A stretch of DNA of 64,000 nt from Fluviibacter sp039805725. Its GTDB lineage: Bacteria > Pseudomonadota > Gammaproteobacteria > Burkholderiales > Rhodocyclaceae. The notes below the pieces were generated by a model. That model was not told the origin of the DNA and ran no database searches. It saw only the letters and a program-made list of their open reading frames with translations. The stretch covers positions 9,329 to 73,328 of the forward strand of contig JBDLTT010000051.1 in assembly GCA_039805725.1 (NCBI GenBank). Reading direction: 5' to 3'. Below are positions 1 to 8,428 of the stretch, piece after piece. The position numbers were made by a program, and so were the translations under genes. Each line of letters begins with the position of its first letter. The stretch's first letter is position 1.

Positions 1-313
1 CCAGATACTTCAGGGCGTCGGTCATGTTTTCGCCTTCGACTTCGTACTGGTTGTATTCGGCATCCATGAAAACGTACATCGGGTCGGCGAAGTAGGAGTA
101 GGTCACTTCCTTGCGCTCGAGCACGACGACCTCGAACTTTTCATCGGCCTTGTAGACAGCCTCGCTGCCGCTGCCGGTGAGCAGGTTCTTCATCTTCAGT
201 TTCACGACCGCTGCGTTGCGGCCCGACTTGTTGTATTCGGCTTTCTGGACGACCAGCGGCTCGCTGCCGACCATGATCACGTTACCAGCGCGCAGTTCCT
301 GTGCTGTCTTCAT
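1..313 (-). CDS. efp: Elongation factor P, 5' part (runs off the window)
   Basis: EF-P binds the ribosome between the P and E sites and relieves stalling at consecutive prolines. About 104 N-terminal residues are visible, from an ATG at 311-313. The protein starts MKTAQELRAGNVIM and carries the domain-I loop NKSGRNA with arginine at position 32, where E. coli EF-P has its modified lysine. Later segments such as YSYFADPMYVFMDAEYNQY are typical of the Arg32 subgroup. Arg32-type EF-P is known to be activated by rhamnosylation by EarP, and earP lies immediately upstream on the same strand (76 bp away). The C-terminal domains are beyond the window edge. Confidence 0.96.
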   Translation of the reverse strand, partial: MKTAQELRAGNVIMVGSEPLVVQKAEYNKSGRNAAVVKLKMKNLLTGSGSEAVYKADEKFEVVVLERKEVTYSYFADPMYVFMDAEYNQYEVEGENMTDALKYL

Positions 314-388
314 AATTCCGTACTTTCCTGATGGCGGGTGTCTATCGATTCGGCTGGCACCGGTGAGGATGCAAGACCGTAAAACCCG

Positions 389-1444
389 CTATTTTACCAG
401 ATCAGCGACAAAAGCCCGGAGCTGCGTGACCAGATCCGTCTGTTTCAGCAGGCTTTTGCGCCACTGTTGGGCGTTCTGTTGCAGGGCGGGCAGCATTTTC
501 AGGATTTCTGGCCAGAGGGTGCCGCATAAGGCCGTATCGCCGCTGCCGTTCCAGGCCAGGATGAACCGCATGAAGCGCTCACGATCACCCGCTGAAAGAA
601 TTTGCGGATTGAGGTAACGCTTGTAGAATGCGCGCAATTTCTTGATGTGGGCCGCCTCACCCTGCGGGTAAATCTGCCAGAACACCGGTTTGGCGGCCCA
701 TTGCGCCCGGACAAAGGAGTCTTCACCGCGCACGAAAAGGAGGTCCTGTGCCTGCAACACGGCATCGAATTCGGATTGCGGTACGAAGGGTAGATACTCG
801 ATGTGGCACCCTGCGGGTCGTTCAAGCTCGGGCGCAGCCAGCTGATCGGCCAGCGGGCAGGGTGCGACTGAAAGCACAACGTTATTCTGAACGCGAACCC
901 AATCAGTCAGCGCCGGTTGTTCGTAACCGAAGAGAAAGATCCGAAGCGGCTGATTGATCTGTGTATTGCTACACGCACTTGGAGTGTCGTTGTCACGCAG
1001 CAAACCACCGCTTTCCGGCGTAAAGCCGGGAAAATAGAAATGCTTCGTCAACGGATAGCGGGGGTGCGGCGAGGGCAAACGGTGGTGGGCGCCAACCCAG
1101 TCTTCGGCGGAGAGATACTCCAGGTTGATCCAGGCCGGTGCTTTTTCTGCGGCGGCCCGCGCCGACATGGCCGCCACATAGGCGGCCGGTGGATCACAGG
1201 CAAAGGCCTCGATCACCACATCGGCTACGTCGGCAAGTTCGAATGAGCGTTCGTCCGCTGGCCACGGTCGGATATGGATTGTGTCCTTCCGGGGCGACGG
1301 ATCGATGAGCTTGTTCAATACATCCGGACGATCAATCCACAGAGTGACATCTTCGCTGCGCCGGTTCAGATCAGCAGCAAGCCGCCAGCAGACACCCGCG
1401 TCGCCGTAATTGTCGATGACACGACAGAAAATAGCCCAGCGCAT
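389..1444 (-). CDS. earP: EF-P arginine rhamnosyltransferase EarP
   Basis: Transfers rhamnose from dTDP-rhamnose to Arg32 of EF-P. The 351-residue protein (family formerly DUF2331) has the N-terminal motif FCRVIDNYGDAGVCWR, whose two aspartates (about residues 11 and 15) match the catalytic aspartates of EarP, and the nucleotide-sugar motif RGEDSFVRAQ near residue 240. NWEYLS-like and SGGLLR segments also match the family. The ATG at 1442-1444 is preferred over an in-frame TTG two codons upstream. It directly precedes efp, the usual pairing. The dTDP-rhamnose genes rmlABCD are not in the window. Confidence 0.95.
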   Translation of the reverse strand: MRWAIFCRVIDNYGDAGVCWRLAADLNRRSEDVTLWIDRPDVLNKLIDPSPRKDTIHIRPWPADERSFELADVADVVIEAFACDPPAAYVAAMSARAAAEKAPAWINLEYLSAEDWVGAHHRLPSPHPRYPLTKHFYFPGFTPESGGLLRDNDTPSACSNTQINQPLRIFLFGYEQPALTDWVRVQNNVVLSVAPCPLADQLAAPELERPAGCHIEYLPFVPQSEFDAVLQAQDLLFVRGEDSFVRAQWAAKPVFWQIYPQGEAAHIKKLRAFYKRYLNPQILSAGDRERFMRFILAWNGSGDTALCGTLWPEILKMLPALQQNAQQWRKSLLKQTDLVTQLRAFVADLVK

Positions 1445-1468
1445 GGACAATGACCCGGGGTAGGCTGG

Positions 1469-1651
1469 TCAGACGCCGGTGCGTGATTCGAGTTGCGCCA
1501 TCACCGCGAGGCGCTCCTGCTCGGACATGCTCGACCAGCGCTGGATTTCTTCGAGCGAACGGAAACATCCGATGCAATATCGGTTCTGCGCGTCCATACG
1601 ACAGATGTTGACGCAGGGGGAAGAAACTTCGGGCTTGATACGGCAGGCCAT
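1469..1651 (-). CDS. DUF1289 family protein
   Basis: A 60-residue protein with the DUF1289 signature SPCVNICRMDAQNRYCIGC, four cysteines in a pattern that suggests a metal or Fe-S site, followed by R-x-L-E-E-I-x-x-W. Function is unknown. It lies 24 bp upstream of earP on the same strand and may share its transcript. The family is common in proteobacteria as a stand-alone small protein, so the link to EF-P is positional only. Confidence 0.85.
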   Translation of the reverse strand: MACRIKPEVSSPCVNICRMDAQNRYCIGCFRSLEEIQRWSSMSEQERLAVMAQLESRTGV

Positions 1652-1775
1652 GGTGGGTTCCGGGTAAATTTGCAGCTATTTTAAGACTGAATCCGCTTTC
1701 GGGGTGAATGTGGCATAGTACGCAAAACAATCATCAGACTGAGTGCTGACAAGACATATAAGCAGGGGACAAGGC

Positions 1776-2231
1776 ATGGATTCACGCTATCTTGAAGATC
1801 TGAAAATGGGCGATGTGTTCATCTGCCCGGGCGTCACTATCACGGAATCGGAGATCATCTCTTTCGGCATGGCTTTTGATCCGCAACCATTTCATGTGAA
1901 CGCGTTGTCGGCCTCGAACTCGATTTATGGCGGCCTGATCGCCAGCGGTTTTCATGTGATCTCACTAAGCTTCCGCCTGTTCATGCAACTGGGAATTTTT
2001 CACGAGTCAAGCATGGGCTCGCCCGGCATCGACGAAGTGCGCTGGACCATGCCGGTTCGCCCCGGAGACACACTGCATTCGGAAGTGATTGTCGAGTCAG
2101 TTGCCTTGTCACGCTCCAAACCGGATCGCGGCGTGGCCAAGCTTAAGTTTCTGGTTGTTAACCAGCGTAGTGAAGAGGTCGCATCCTACTATCTGAACCT
2201 GATGCTCAAATCTCGGTCAGTGCTGGGCTGA
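1776..2231 (+). CDS. MaoC-like (R)-hydratase / hot-dog fold protein
   Basis: A single-domain MaoC-type hot-dog protein of 151 residues. The segment FGMAFDPQPFHVNA holds the Asp-x4-His pair used by (R)-specific enoyl-CoA hydratases, followed by GGLIASGFH. The C-terminal half (PVRPGDTLHSEV) is also typical. I chose the ATG at 1776, preceded by a purine-rich AGGGGACAAGG; a GTG start 33 bp upstream is possible. Its stop codon abuts the stop of the convergent RND pump gene with no spacer. The natural substrate cannot be told; it could hydrate a short acyl-CoA or be a non-catalytic relative. Confidence 0.85.
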   Translation: MDSRYLEDLKMGDVFICPGVTITESEIISFGMAFDPQPFHVNALSASNSIYGGLIASGFHVISLSFRLFMQLGIFHESSMGSPGIDEVRWTMPVRPGDTLHSEVIVESVALSRSKPDRGVAKLKFLVVNQRSEEVASYYLNLMLKSRSVLG

Positions 2232-5200
2232 TTAAACCGGTTTATCGCGCTTGACCAATCGCGAGAACAGGACAGGCAAGAGGAAGAGCGTACAGATCGT
2301 GGCGGAGATGATGCCGCCCACAATCACGACTGCGAAGGGACGCTGCGTTTCCGAGCCGATGCCATGAGACAGGGCGGCCGGCAGTAAACCCAGGCCGGCC
2401 ATCAAGGCGGTCATGATGATAGGGCGCATCCGCAGAACCGCGCCTTCGCGAACGGCCTGGTCGAAGGGTTTGCCATTGCGGAGCATTTCGACGATTTCTT
2501 CGACCATGATCACGCCATTCTGAATAGCGATGCCGGACACCGCGATAAATCCGACCGCCGCCGAAATAGATAGATGCAATCCGCTCACGGCCAGACCGAG
2601 CAAGCCGCCGATCAGTGTGGTGGGCGCCAGCGCGAGAATGATGGCGGCGATCTTGTAGGACCGGAACATCCAGAACAGCAGACCGAAAATAGCGATCAGG
2701 CTTGCCGGCACGATCACCTTGAGGCGCGCCATGGCGCGTTGCTGGTTTTCGAACTGTCCGCCCCAGGTCATGGTGTACCCGGGGGGTAGCGCGACCTCCC
2801 GTTTGACTTTGCGCTGCGCTTCCTTGATGAAGCTACCCATGTCACGGCCGGAGAGATTGGCCTTGACCGACACAGCGCGCATGCCAGCCTCGCGCGATAT
2901 CCGCGATGCTCCCTGTTTGACCTCGATGTTGGCGATTTCGCCGAGCGGGATCGTGTGAGTGCCATCACCCGGAAGTTCGATCGCCAGTGAGGAGATGTCG
3001 TTGATCGACGCCCGGTTGGCCTGAGACATCCGGACCGTGACGTCATAACGGCGATCACCGTCGTAGAAACCCGTCGCCTCGAAGCCGCCCATGGCCGTCT
3101 CGAAGGTGCGATTGAGATCAGCAATCGAGATGCCGAGTCGTGCCATTTTTTCCCGATTCGGGATCACCGAGATTTCGGTTTGCCCCCCCACCTGGATGGC
3201 TGCCACTTCGACGGCGCCCTTGATACCGGCAATGAGGCCTGCAACGTGATCCGCTTTTTCCTGGAGGATATTGAGATCCGGGCCGAAGATCTTGATCGCA
3301 ATTTCACCCTTGACGCCGGAGAGCGACTCTTCGACGTTGTCCTGGATGACCTGGGAGAAGTTGGTGGGCACACCGGGCATGGCGTTGAGTCCGGCACTCA
3401 TCTGTTCAACCAGCGCTTCTTTGGTGGCGTAACGCCACTCGTCGCGGGGCGCCAGATCGACCAGGATCTCGATATTATTGGGACCCTTCGGATCGGTGCC
3501 TTCATCGGGACGACCTACGTGCGTGATGATCTTCCGGGTTTCGGGGAAACTGCTGATATAGGCACGGACAGTGCGTTCAACCTCCCGCGTTTGCTCGATG
3601 TGCGTTGCCGGCGGCAGCATGATGGTCAACCAGATATTGCCTTCATCGAGTTTGGGCAGGAATTCTGTGCCGATCACCGGAATCATGAAAAGTGACGCAA
3701 TGAGCGCACCCACCACCCGGAAATAGATCTTTTTGGGGGTTGCCAGAAACGCGGCCAACTTCTGCTTGTACTTCTCCTGCCAGCGGTGCATCCACTCGAG
3801 GTGCGGCTCCAGCAGTGGCCCTTTATCCACCATATAGGCGAGCAGGGTGGGCACATAGGTGAGCGTCAGGAGAATGGCGCCCAACAGGGCGCACGATAGC
3901 GTTAGCGCAACCGGCGAGAAAATTTTGCCCTCAACGCGCTGAAACGTGAAAATCGGGACAAAGGCCAGAATGATGATGGCCTTGGAATAAAGAATGGGCG
4001 AGGCCAGTGTTGAGACTGTGCTCTTGAGCGCATTGAGACGCCAAACCGGGCGGTTGTGTCCCAGATGATCGAACTCGGGCCCCGTCTGCAGCGTCATCTT
4101 GACCATGAGCGCTTCAACAACCACGACGGCGCTATCGATGATGATGCCGAAGTCGACGGCGCCCAGTGAGATGAGGTTCGCCGAGACCTTGAACAGGTCC
4201 ATCATGATGAAGACGAAAAGCAGCGTTAGTGGAATCAGACTCGCGACAATCAGGGACACCTTGAGATTGCGCAGGAAGACGACGAGAACGCCGATGACGA
4301 GCAGGGCGCCCAGGATGAGGTTGTGGCTGACGGTGTGAACGGTGTTGTTCACCAGTTCGGTTCGGTCATAGAGCGGTTTGATCGAAAAACCGGGCGGCAT
4401 ATGTTCCTGGCTGTTGAGCCAGTCGATTTTTTCCCGCACACCCTCAATGACGACCGCCGGGTTTTCACCGCGCAGCATCATGACGATGCCTTCAACCACG
4501 CCTTCGTGCTGCACCAGCGTGCCATTTTCGTCACGAACACCAATCGAGACGCTGCCTGTCTGCGGTGCGCTACCAATGACGACCTCGGCAACATCTCTCA
4601 CCAGAATGGCACGGCCGTTCTCCGAGCGGACGACAGTGAGCTGGATATCTTCAATGTTCCGGTAGATCCCGGTACTCCGTAACACGAGGCCTTCGCTACC
4701 GCGTCGCAGAATGCCACCGCCGGTACTGTCATTATTGGCACCGACCGCCTCTGCCAACTGATTGAGCGTGACACCGTAGCGTCGCATGGCGACCGGATCC
4801 GCGTTTACCTGGATCTCCTTGACCGTACCGCCGAAGCTGGTGACATCGGCGATGCCGGGCGCACGCCGGATCACGGGTCGGACGACCCAATCCTGCACGA
4901 CGCGAATTTCGTTGAGCGGTGTCCCTTCCGGGGCCTCGATGACATAGCGGAAAATCTCGCCAACGGCGGTAGTCAGCGGCGCAAGCGTCGGCGTGACACC
5001 GGGCGGCAAGGTGACGCCCTGCAGTTTTTCGAGTACCTGGCTACGGGCAAAGCGATCCTGCGTGCCGTCACTGAAGATCAGGGTAATCACCGAAAGACCG
5101 GTCATCGAGACGGAACGTTGTTGCGTGACGCGCGGCACGCCACTCATCTCCCGCTCGATCGGCAGCGTGACGCTGCGCTCGACTTCTTCGGGTGCCTTGC

Positions 5201-5363
5201 CCGGCACCTGGGTGATGACCTGCACCTGGACATCCTGGACATCCGGAAACGCTTCGATCGGCAAATCTTGCAGCGTGCGTATCCCCACGATACTCATGAT
5301 GGCAAACGCCAGCAGAATAAACGCCCGCTGATTGACCGCGAAGTTGACGAGCTGGCGCAGCAT
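2232..5363 (-). CDS. czcA: Heavy-metal-type RND efflux pump (CzcA/CusA family)
   Basis: A 1043-residue proton-driven inner-membrane pump of the HME-RND group, third gene of a CBA operon. It starts MLRQLVNFAVNQRAF and has the family's two halves, each with a TM segment and a large periplasmic loop (DLPIEAFPDVQDVQVQV; QTREVERTVRAY). The TM4 proton-relay motif is VDFGIIIDSAVVVVE (D-F-G...D...E), as in CzcA-type divalent-cation pumps, and unlike the Cu/Ag type. Usual substrates are Zn, Co, Cd or Ni; which one applies here is not visible. The ATG overlaps the adaptor stop by one base (TAATG), implying coupled translation. Confidence 0.93.
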   Translation of the reverse strand: MLRQLVNFAVNQRAFILLAFAIMSIVGIRTLQDLPIEAFPDVQDVQVQVITQVPGKAPEEVERSVTLPIEREMSGVPRVTQQRSVSMTGLSVITLIFSDGTQDRFARSQVLEKLQGVTLPPGVTPTLAPLTTAVGEIFRYVIEAPEGTPLNEIRVVQDWVVRPVIRRAPGIADVTSFGGTVKEIQVNADPVAMRRYGVTLNQLAEAVGANNDSTGGGILRRGSEGLVLRSTGIYRNIEDIQLTVVRSENGRAILVRDVAEVVIGSAPQTGSVSIGVRDENGTLVQHEGVVEGIVMMLRGENPAVVIEGVREKIDWLNSQEHMPPGFSIKPLYDRTELVNNTVHTVSHNLILGALLVIGVLVVFLRNLKVSLIVASLIPLTLLFVFIMMDLFKVSANLISLGAVDFGIIIDSAVVVVEALMVKMTLQTGPEFDHLGHNRPVWRLNALKSTVSTLASPILYSKAIIILAFVPIFTFQRVEGKIFSPVALTLSCALLGAILLTLTYVPTLLAYMVDKGPLLEPHLEWMHRWQEKYKQKLAAFLATPKKIYFRVVGALIASLFMIPVIGTEFLPKLDEGNIWLTIMLPPATHIEQTREVERTVRAYISSFPETRKIITHVGRPDEGTDPKGPNNIEILVDLAPRDEWRYATKEALVEQMSAGLNAMPGVPTNFSQVIQDNVEESLSGVKGEIAIKIFGPDLNILQEKADHVAGLIAGIKGAVEVAAIQVGGQTEISVIPNREKMARLGISIADLNRTFETAMGGFEATGFYDGDRRYDVTVRMSQANRASINDISSLAIELPGDGTHTIPLGEIANIEVKQGASRISREAGMRAVSVKANLSGRDMGSFIKEAQRKVKREVALPPGYTMTWGGQFENQQRAMARLKVIVPASLIAIFGLLFWMFRSYKIAAIILALAPTTLIGGLLGLAVSGLHLSISAAVGFIAVSGIAIQNGVIMVEEIVEMLRNGKPFDQAVREGAVLRMRPIIMTALMAGLGLLPAALSHGIGSETQRPFAVVIVGGIISATICTLFLLPVLFSRLVKRDKPV

Positions 5364-6709
5364 TACTTGGCGTTCTGGCTAAGTTCGGAGGAGAGAAGGA
5401 GAGCGCCAACCGTGACGACCTTGTCACCCGGTTTGATCTCCGAATCTGGTTTCAGCCAGATCCACTGGTGATCCTGAAATGCCACGTCGACACGCTGACG
5501 GCGGAATATGCCGGGCTCTTTTTCGACGAACACGGTGGTGTAAATGCCAGTCGTGATCAGCGCCGAAATCGGAATACGGACTACCATCGCTGCATTCGGA
5601 TCCAGCAGTTGTGCACGGCCGAACATTTCCGGCCGCAGTTTCATGTCCGGGTTATCGATCTCTGCACGAATCTGCACGCGGCGCATTTGTGGATCCAGCA
5701 TCGGCGAGATGCGCGTGACTTCGGCTTTGAATGTCTGGCCGGGCAGGTTGTCGAAGCTGACCAGCATGGTGTCACCCACGACAATGCCCGCCGCGCTCTG
5801 TTCAGGCGCATCGACGACGACCCAGACGTGCGACAGATCAGAGATCACGGCAACGGGATCCGCCTGATCCGGTCGAACCTCCCGACCCGGGTTCACATTG
5901 ATTTTGGCGACGACGCCGCCAATTGGTGCGCGTAGCGTCAGACGTTCGGAATCCGGAGCGGGCTGACCATAGGGCACCAGATTGGCGATCCGTAGATAGG
6001 CGCGCTTGGCTTCGGCATCGGCAATTTTGGAATCAGCCTCGGCGACCTCGTAGTCCCGACGGGCAATGGCTTCGCCGGCGAGTAATTCCTTGGCGCGCTG
6101 ATAATGGGCCTTCTTGCGCTTCGCATCGGCATCGGCCTTATGCCAGTCGGTCAGGGCGGTGCCGTAATCGGGCGAATCAATGGTGACCAACGGATCACCG
6201 GCTTCTACCCGATCCCCGAGTTGCGCATATTGCTGAACGACCCGTCCGCTGAGCGATGGGTGGACCAGGGTCGTGCGCGAGTCATCCATTGAGACACGTG
6301 CCGGAATGGGCGAACCGACTGGTAAAGGCGTTTCGCTGACCGGCTCGGCACGAATAAAGGCAAGCTGTGGGGCACCATTCTTGAAGTGAATCTCGTCTTC
6401 CTTGACCTTGAATGTCGGCAGTTCAGGGCCTTCGCCGATGGAAAAGTAGAGCACCATGATCAGAAAAATCCCGAAAATGCCGGTGTACCAGACTTTGTCC
6501 TTGAACTCACGGGATTCCTGGTAACGCGTTTTCCAGAGAGGCAGATTCGCTGTCAGGTAAGTGATCGCCGTGACCAGATACGGGTGATGACGCATTTTTT
6601 GCCAGAGACGCTGAAGACGACCGGATACCTCATCCGATTGCCAGACATCGATCAGGCCTGATTTAAAAAGCGCCAGGGCGCGCTGTAGACGTTGACGTGC
6701 GCGATTCAT
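5363..6709 (-). CDS. czcB: RND periplasmic adaptor (CzcB/CusB family) with long cytoplasmic tail
   Basis: A 448-residue membrane-fusion protein linking the CzcA-type pump to the outer-membrane channel. After one TM helix (about residues 73-91) come barrel-sandwich segments (SLSGRVVQQYAQLGDRVEAG and LRAPIGGVVAKINV), an alpha-hairpin rich in Ala/Lys/Glu, and the beta-barrel (VISDLSHVWVVVDAPE). Unusually, about 72 basic residues precede the TM helix. The start is well supported because its ATG overlaps the upstream TolC-family gene by four bases (ATGA). No His-rich or Met-rich metal-binding tail is seen. Confidence 0.92.
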   Translation of the reverse strand: MNRARQRLQRALALFKSGLIDVWQSDEVSGRLQRLWQKMRHHPYLVTAITYLTANLPLWKTRYQESREFKDKVWYTGIFGIFLIMVLYFSIGEGPELPTFKVKEDEIHFKNGAPQLAFIRAEPVSETPLPVGSPIPARVSMDDSRTTLVHPSLSGRVVQQYAQLGDRVEAGDPLVTIDSPDYGTALTDWHKADADAKRKKAHYQRAKELLAGEAIARRDYEVAEADSKIADAEAKRAYLRIANLVPYGQPAPDSERLTLRAPIGGVVAKINVNPGREVRPDQADPVAVISDLSHVWVVVDAPEQSAAGIVVGDTMLVSFDNLPGQTFKAEVTRISPMLDPQMRRVQIRAEIDNPDMKLRPEMFGRAQLLDPNAAMVVRIPISALITTGIYTTVFVEKEPGIFRRQRVDVAFQDHQWIWLKPDSEIKPGDKVVTVGALLLSSELSQNAK

Positions 6710-8112
6710 TGGGAAGCGGCTCCGGGAAGATCTGGCAACTGGTGATGACTGGCCGGCATGTTGACCGGGTTGAGCTGCTCGACGGGTGAATCATAGTGCG
6801 CGGGTTTCGCCAGTGTCACGGATTCCGTGAGTGACGACAGAATACGAATCGCCGACGAGGCTTTAGCAGCTTCGGCACGTGCCGTCACGGCCTCGATTTC
6901 AGCCTGGCGGACAGCCCGTTTGATATCCAGGTACTCGAAGGTGCTCATGGCGCCTCGACTATAGGCAACATCGGCCGCCTTGTCAGTGCGGCGGGTCGAC
7001 TGCAGCGCCATTTCGTGCAGACTGCGCAGACGGTTGTTTGCCTCGTCCAGTTCACGGATTAACAGTTTGGCTTCGGTTCGCGCGTTGCGTTCCGTTTGCA
7101 GCATGGCAATTTCTGCCTGGGTCATTTCGGCCATGCTACGACGGATATCCCCTTCGAAGTTGTTGCCGGTAAACAGCGGAATGGCAATGCCACCGCCAAC
7201 CGAGTTCACGACCGTCGGATTGTTTCGTTCATATTGCAGACCCACCGTGAAGTCCCGGGTGCGTTGCGCCCGTGCCAGTTCGATCGCCTGTTTCGCTGCC
7301 GAAAGGCGGGCACGTGCCGCCTGCACATCCGGCCGTTTTTCGATGGAACCATCGAGCATTTTTTCCGCAGCCTCATGGTTCAGGCTGGGCGGCCAATCAC
7401 CCCGTGTCGCCATCAGCTGATGCTGCATTTCGTTGCCCAACAGGCTCGACAACATGGCGCTGGCTCGAGAGCGATCGCGACGCGCCATCTGGGCTTCGGC
7501 GAGCAATCGGGCGCTATCGGCTTCAATGCGTCCCAGGTCAGCCCCCGAAAGATCGCCGGTTTTGAATCGGAGCCTGGCCTTTTCACTCACACGCTCGGCG
7601 TGGGCCAGATTCGCTTCGGCGATCTGGGTGCGCTGTTCCGCAACGCGGAGATCCAGCCAGGCAGAGAGCACCCGCATTTTTTCCTGGCGGATCGTTTCCT
7701 GTAGATCCCAGAGGGTGGCCTGATTCAGGTCGTTGGCTTTGGCCAGGCGCAGATCCCGCTTGTTGCCCCGTTCGAAGGGTTGATCAATCCGGACGATGGT
7801 GTCGAGCGAGTTTAATTTATTGCCATACTGATACTGTGAGTTATCGACCCCGCTGGCATTGACCGACATGACGGCGTTGGGGCGCGCGCCCGCCGTGATG
7901 ATGTCGGCACGTGCACCCTCGATCACGGCCTGCGCATTCTGGATCTGCGGGTTATGCCGCAACGCCAGATTTTCGGCCTCCAGATAACCGATACCGGCGG
8001 GTTGCGGTTCAGTATGCGCCGCCACTTGAACGGCGAGCAGGCACGCGAGCATACAGCCGACCAGATAGGGGCGGCAGACGTGTTGGCGGTGTCGGTAATT
8101 CCTTTGGTGCAT
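6706..8112 (-). CDS. czcC: TolC-family outer-membrane efflux protein (CzcC-like)
   Basis: First gene of the metal-type RND operon: a 468-residue outer-membrane factor forming the trimeric exit duct. A long basic N-terminus leads to a hydrophobic segment (YLVGCMLACLLAVQVAA) that looks like a signal peptide. Then come two coiled-coil OEP repeats, for example YLEAENLALRHNPQIQNAQ and the repeat after KRPDVQAARARLSAAKQA. It lies downstream of two terminators and a PmrA-like direct repeat. A start a few codons downstream is possible because the n-region is long for a signal peptide. Confidence 0.9.
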   Translation of the reverse strand: MHQRNYRHRQHVCRPYLVGCMLACLLAVQVAAHTEPQPAGIGYLEAENLALRHNPQIQNAQAVIEGARADIITAGARPNAVMSVNASGVDNSQYQYGNKLNSLDTIVRIDQPFERGNKRDLRLAKANDLNQATLWDLQETIRQEKMRVLSAWLDLRVAEQRTQIAEANLAHAERVSEKARLRFKTGDLSGADLGRIEADSARLLAEAQMARRDRSRASAMLSSLLGNEMQHQLMATRGDWPPSLNHEAAEKMLDGSIEKRPDVQAARARLSAAKQAIELARAQRTRDFTVGLQYERNNPTVVNSVGGGIAIPLFTGNNFEGDIRRSMAEMTQAEIAMLQTERNARTEAKLLIRELDEANNRLRSLHEMALQSTRRTDKAADVAYSRGAMSTFEYLDIKRAVRQAEIEAVTARAEAAKASSAIRILSSLTESVTLAKPAHYDSPVEQLNPVNMPASHHQLPDLPGAASQ

Positions 8113-8127
8113 TGCGCCGACATCATG

Positions 8128-8146
8128 CCTTAAGGAACCCTTAAGG
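8128..8146. promoter_or_regulatory. Candidate OmpR-family (PmrA/BasR-like) operator
   Basis: Two copies of the 8-bp palindrome CCTTAAGG lie three bases apart, so their centres are 11 bp (one helical turn) apart. Read as hexamers this is CTTAAG-N5-CTTAAG, which fits the published YTTAAK-N5-YTTAAK pattern of the PmrA box. It sits 15-34 bp upstream of the czcC start codon. No response-regulator gene is in the window, so the protein that binds here is inferred only. Confidence 0.5.
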
Positions 8147-8186
8147 TCTACTCGCGGCGCACCAAAGATCGGGGTCTAAAGCCCAT

Positions 8187-8211
8187 AAAAAAGGCAGAGA
8201 ATTTCTCTGCC
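8187..8211 (-). terminator. Rho-independent terminator upstream of the metal-efflux operon
   Basis: On the minus strand an 8-bp stem GGCAGAGA/TCTCTGCC with a 3-nt loop is followed by six T residues. It is the second terminator after the tRNA-Asn gene and would insulate czcCBA from upstream transcription. Confidence 0.8.
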
Positions 8212-8247
8212 CGCATCGTTACGTGCAGAGACGTCATGATTGGCACT

Positions 8248-8291
8248 AAAAAACCGAAAGGCCCCGCAAGTCGTGAAACCTGCGAGGCCTT
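8248..8291 (-). terminator. Rho-independent terminator of tRNA-Asn
   Basis: On the minus strand, AAGGCCTCGCAGG pairs with CTTGCGGGGCCTT around a short loop and is followed, after CGG, by six T residues. It begins 9 nt past the CCA end of tRNA-Asn. Confidence 0.88.
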
Positions 8292-8299
8292 GATTGTTT

Positions 8300-8375
8300 T
8301 GGCTCCTCGACCTGGGCTCGAACCAGGGACCTACGGATTAACAGTCCGGCGCTCTACCGACTGAGCTATCGAGGA
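8300..8375 (-). tRNA. tRNA-Asn (anticodon GTT)
   Basis: A 76-nt cloverleaf with encoded CCA: acceptor stem TCCTCGA/TCGAGGA, D-loop AGCTCAGTCGGTAGAGC, anticodon loop CTGTTAA and T-arm GGTTCGAGCC. The anticodon is GTT. The body closely resembles enterobacterial tRNA-Asn. It has its own promoter and a strong terminator, so it is probably a single-gene unit. Confidence 0.97.
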
Positions 8376-8387
8376 ATTGCGGAGCGA

Positions 8388-8416
8388 ATTATAGGGGAGC
8401 GATCCCTGCTTGGCAA
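8388..8416 (-). promoter_or_regulatory. Sigma-70 promoter of tRNA-Asn
   Basis: On the minus strand a -35 TTGCCA (8411-8416) and a perfect -10 TATAAT (8388-8393) are separated by 17 bp, followed by a GC-rich discriminator (TCGCTCCGC), as expected for a stringently controlled tRNA gene. Confidence 0.85.
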
Positions 8417-8428
8417 GTCCTTTATGCC

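Noticed and set aside
8300..8375. tRNA-Asn as an integration site of a genomic island
   Set aside because: No integrase, flanking direct repeat of the tRNA end or composition shift is seen; both sides are ordinary genes.
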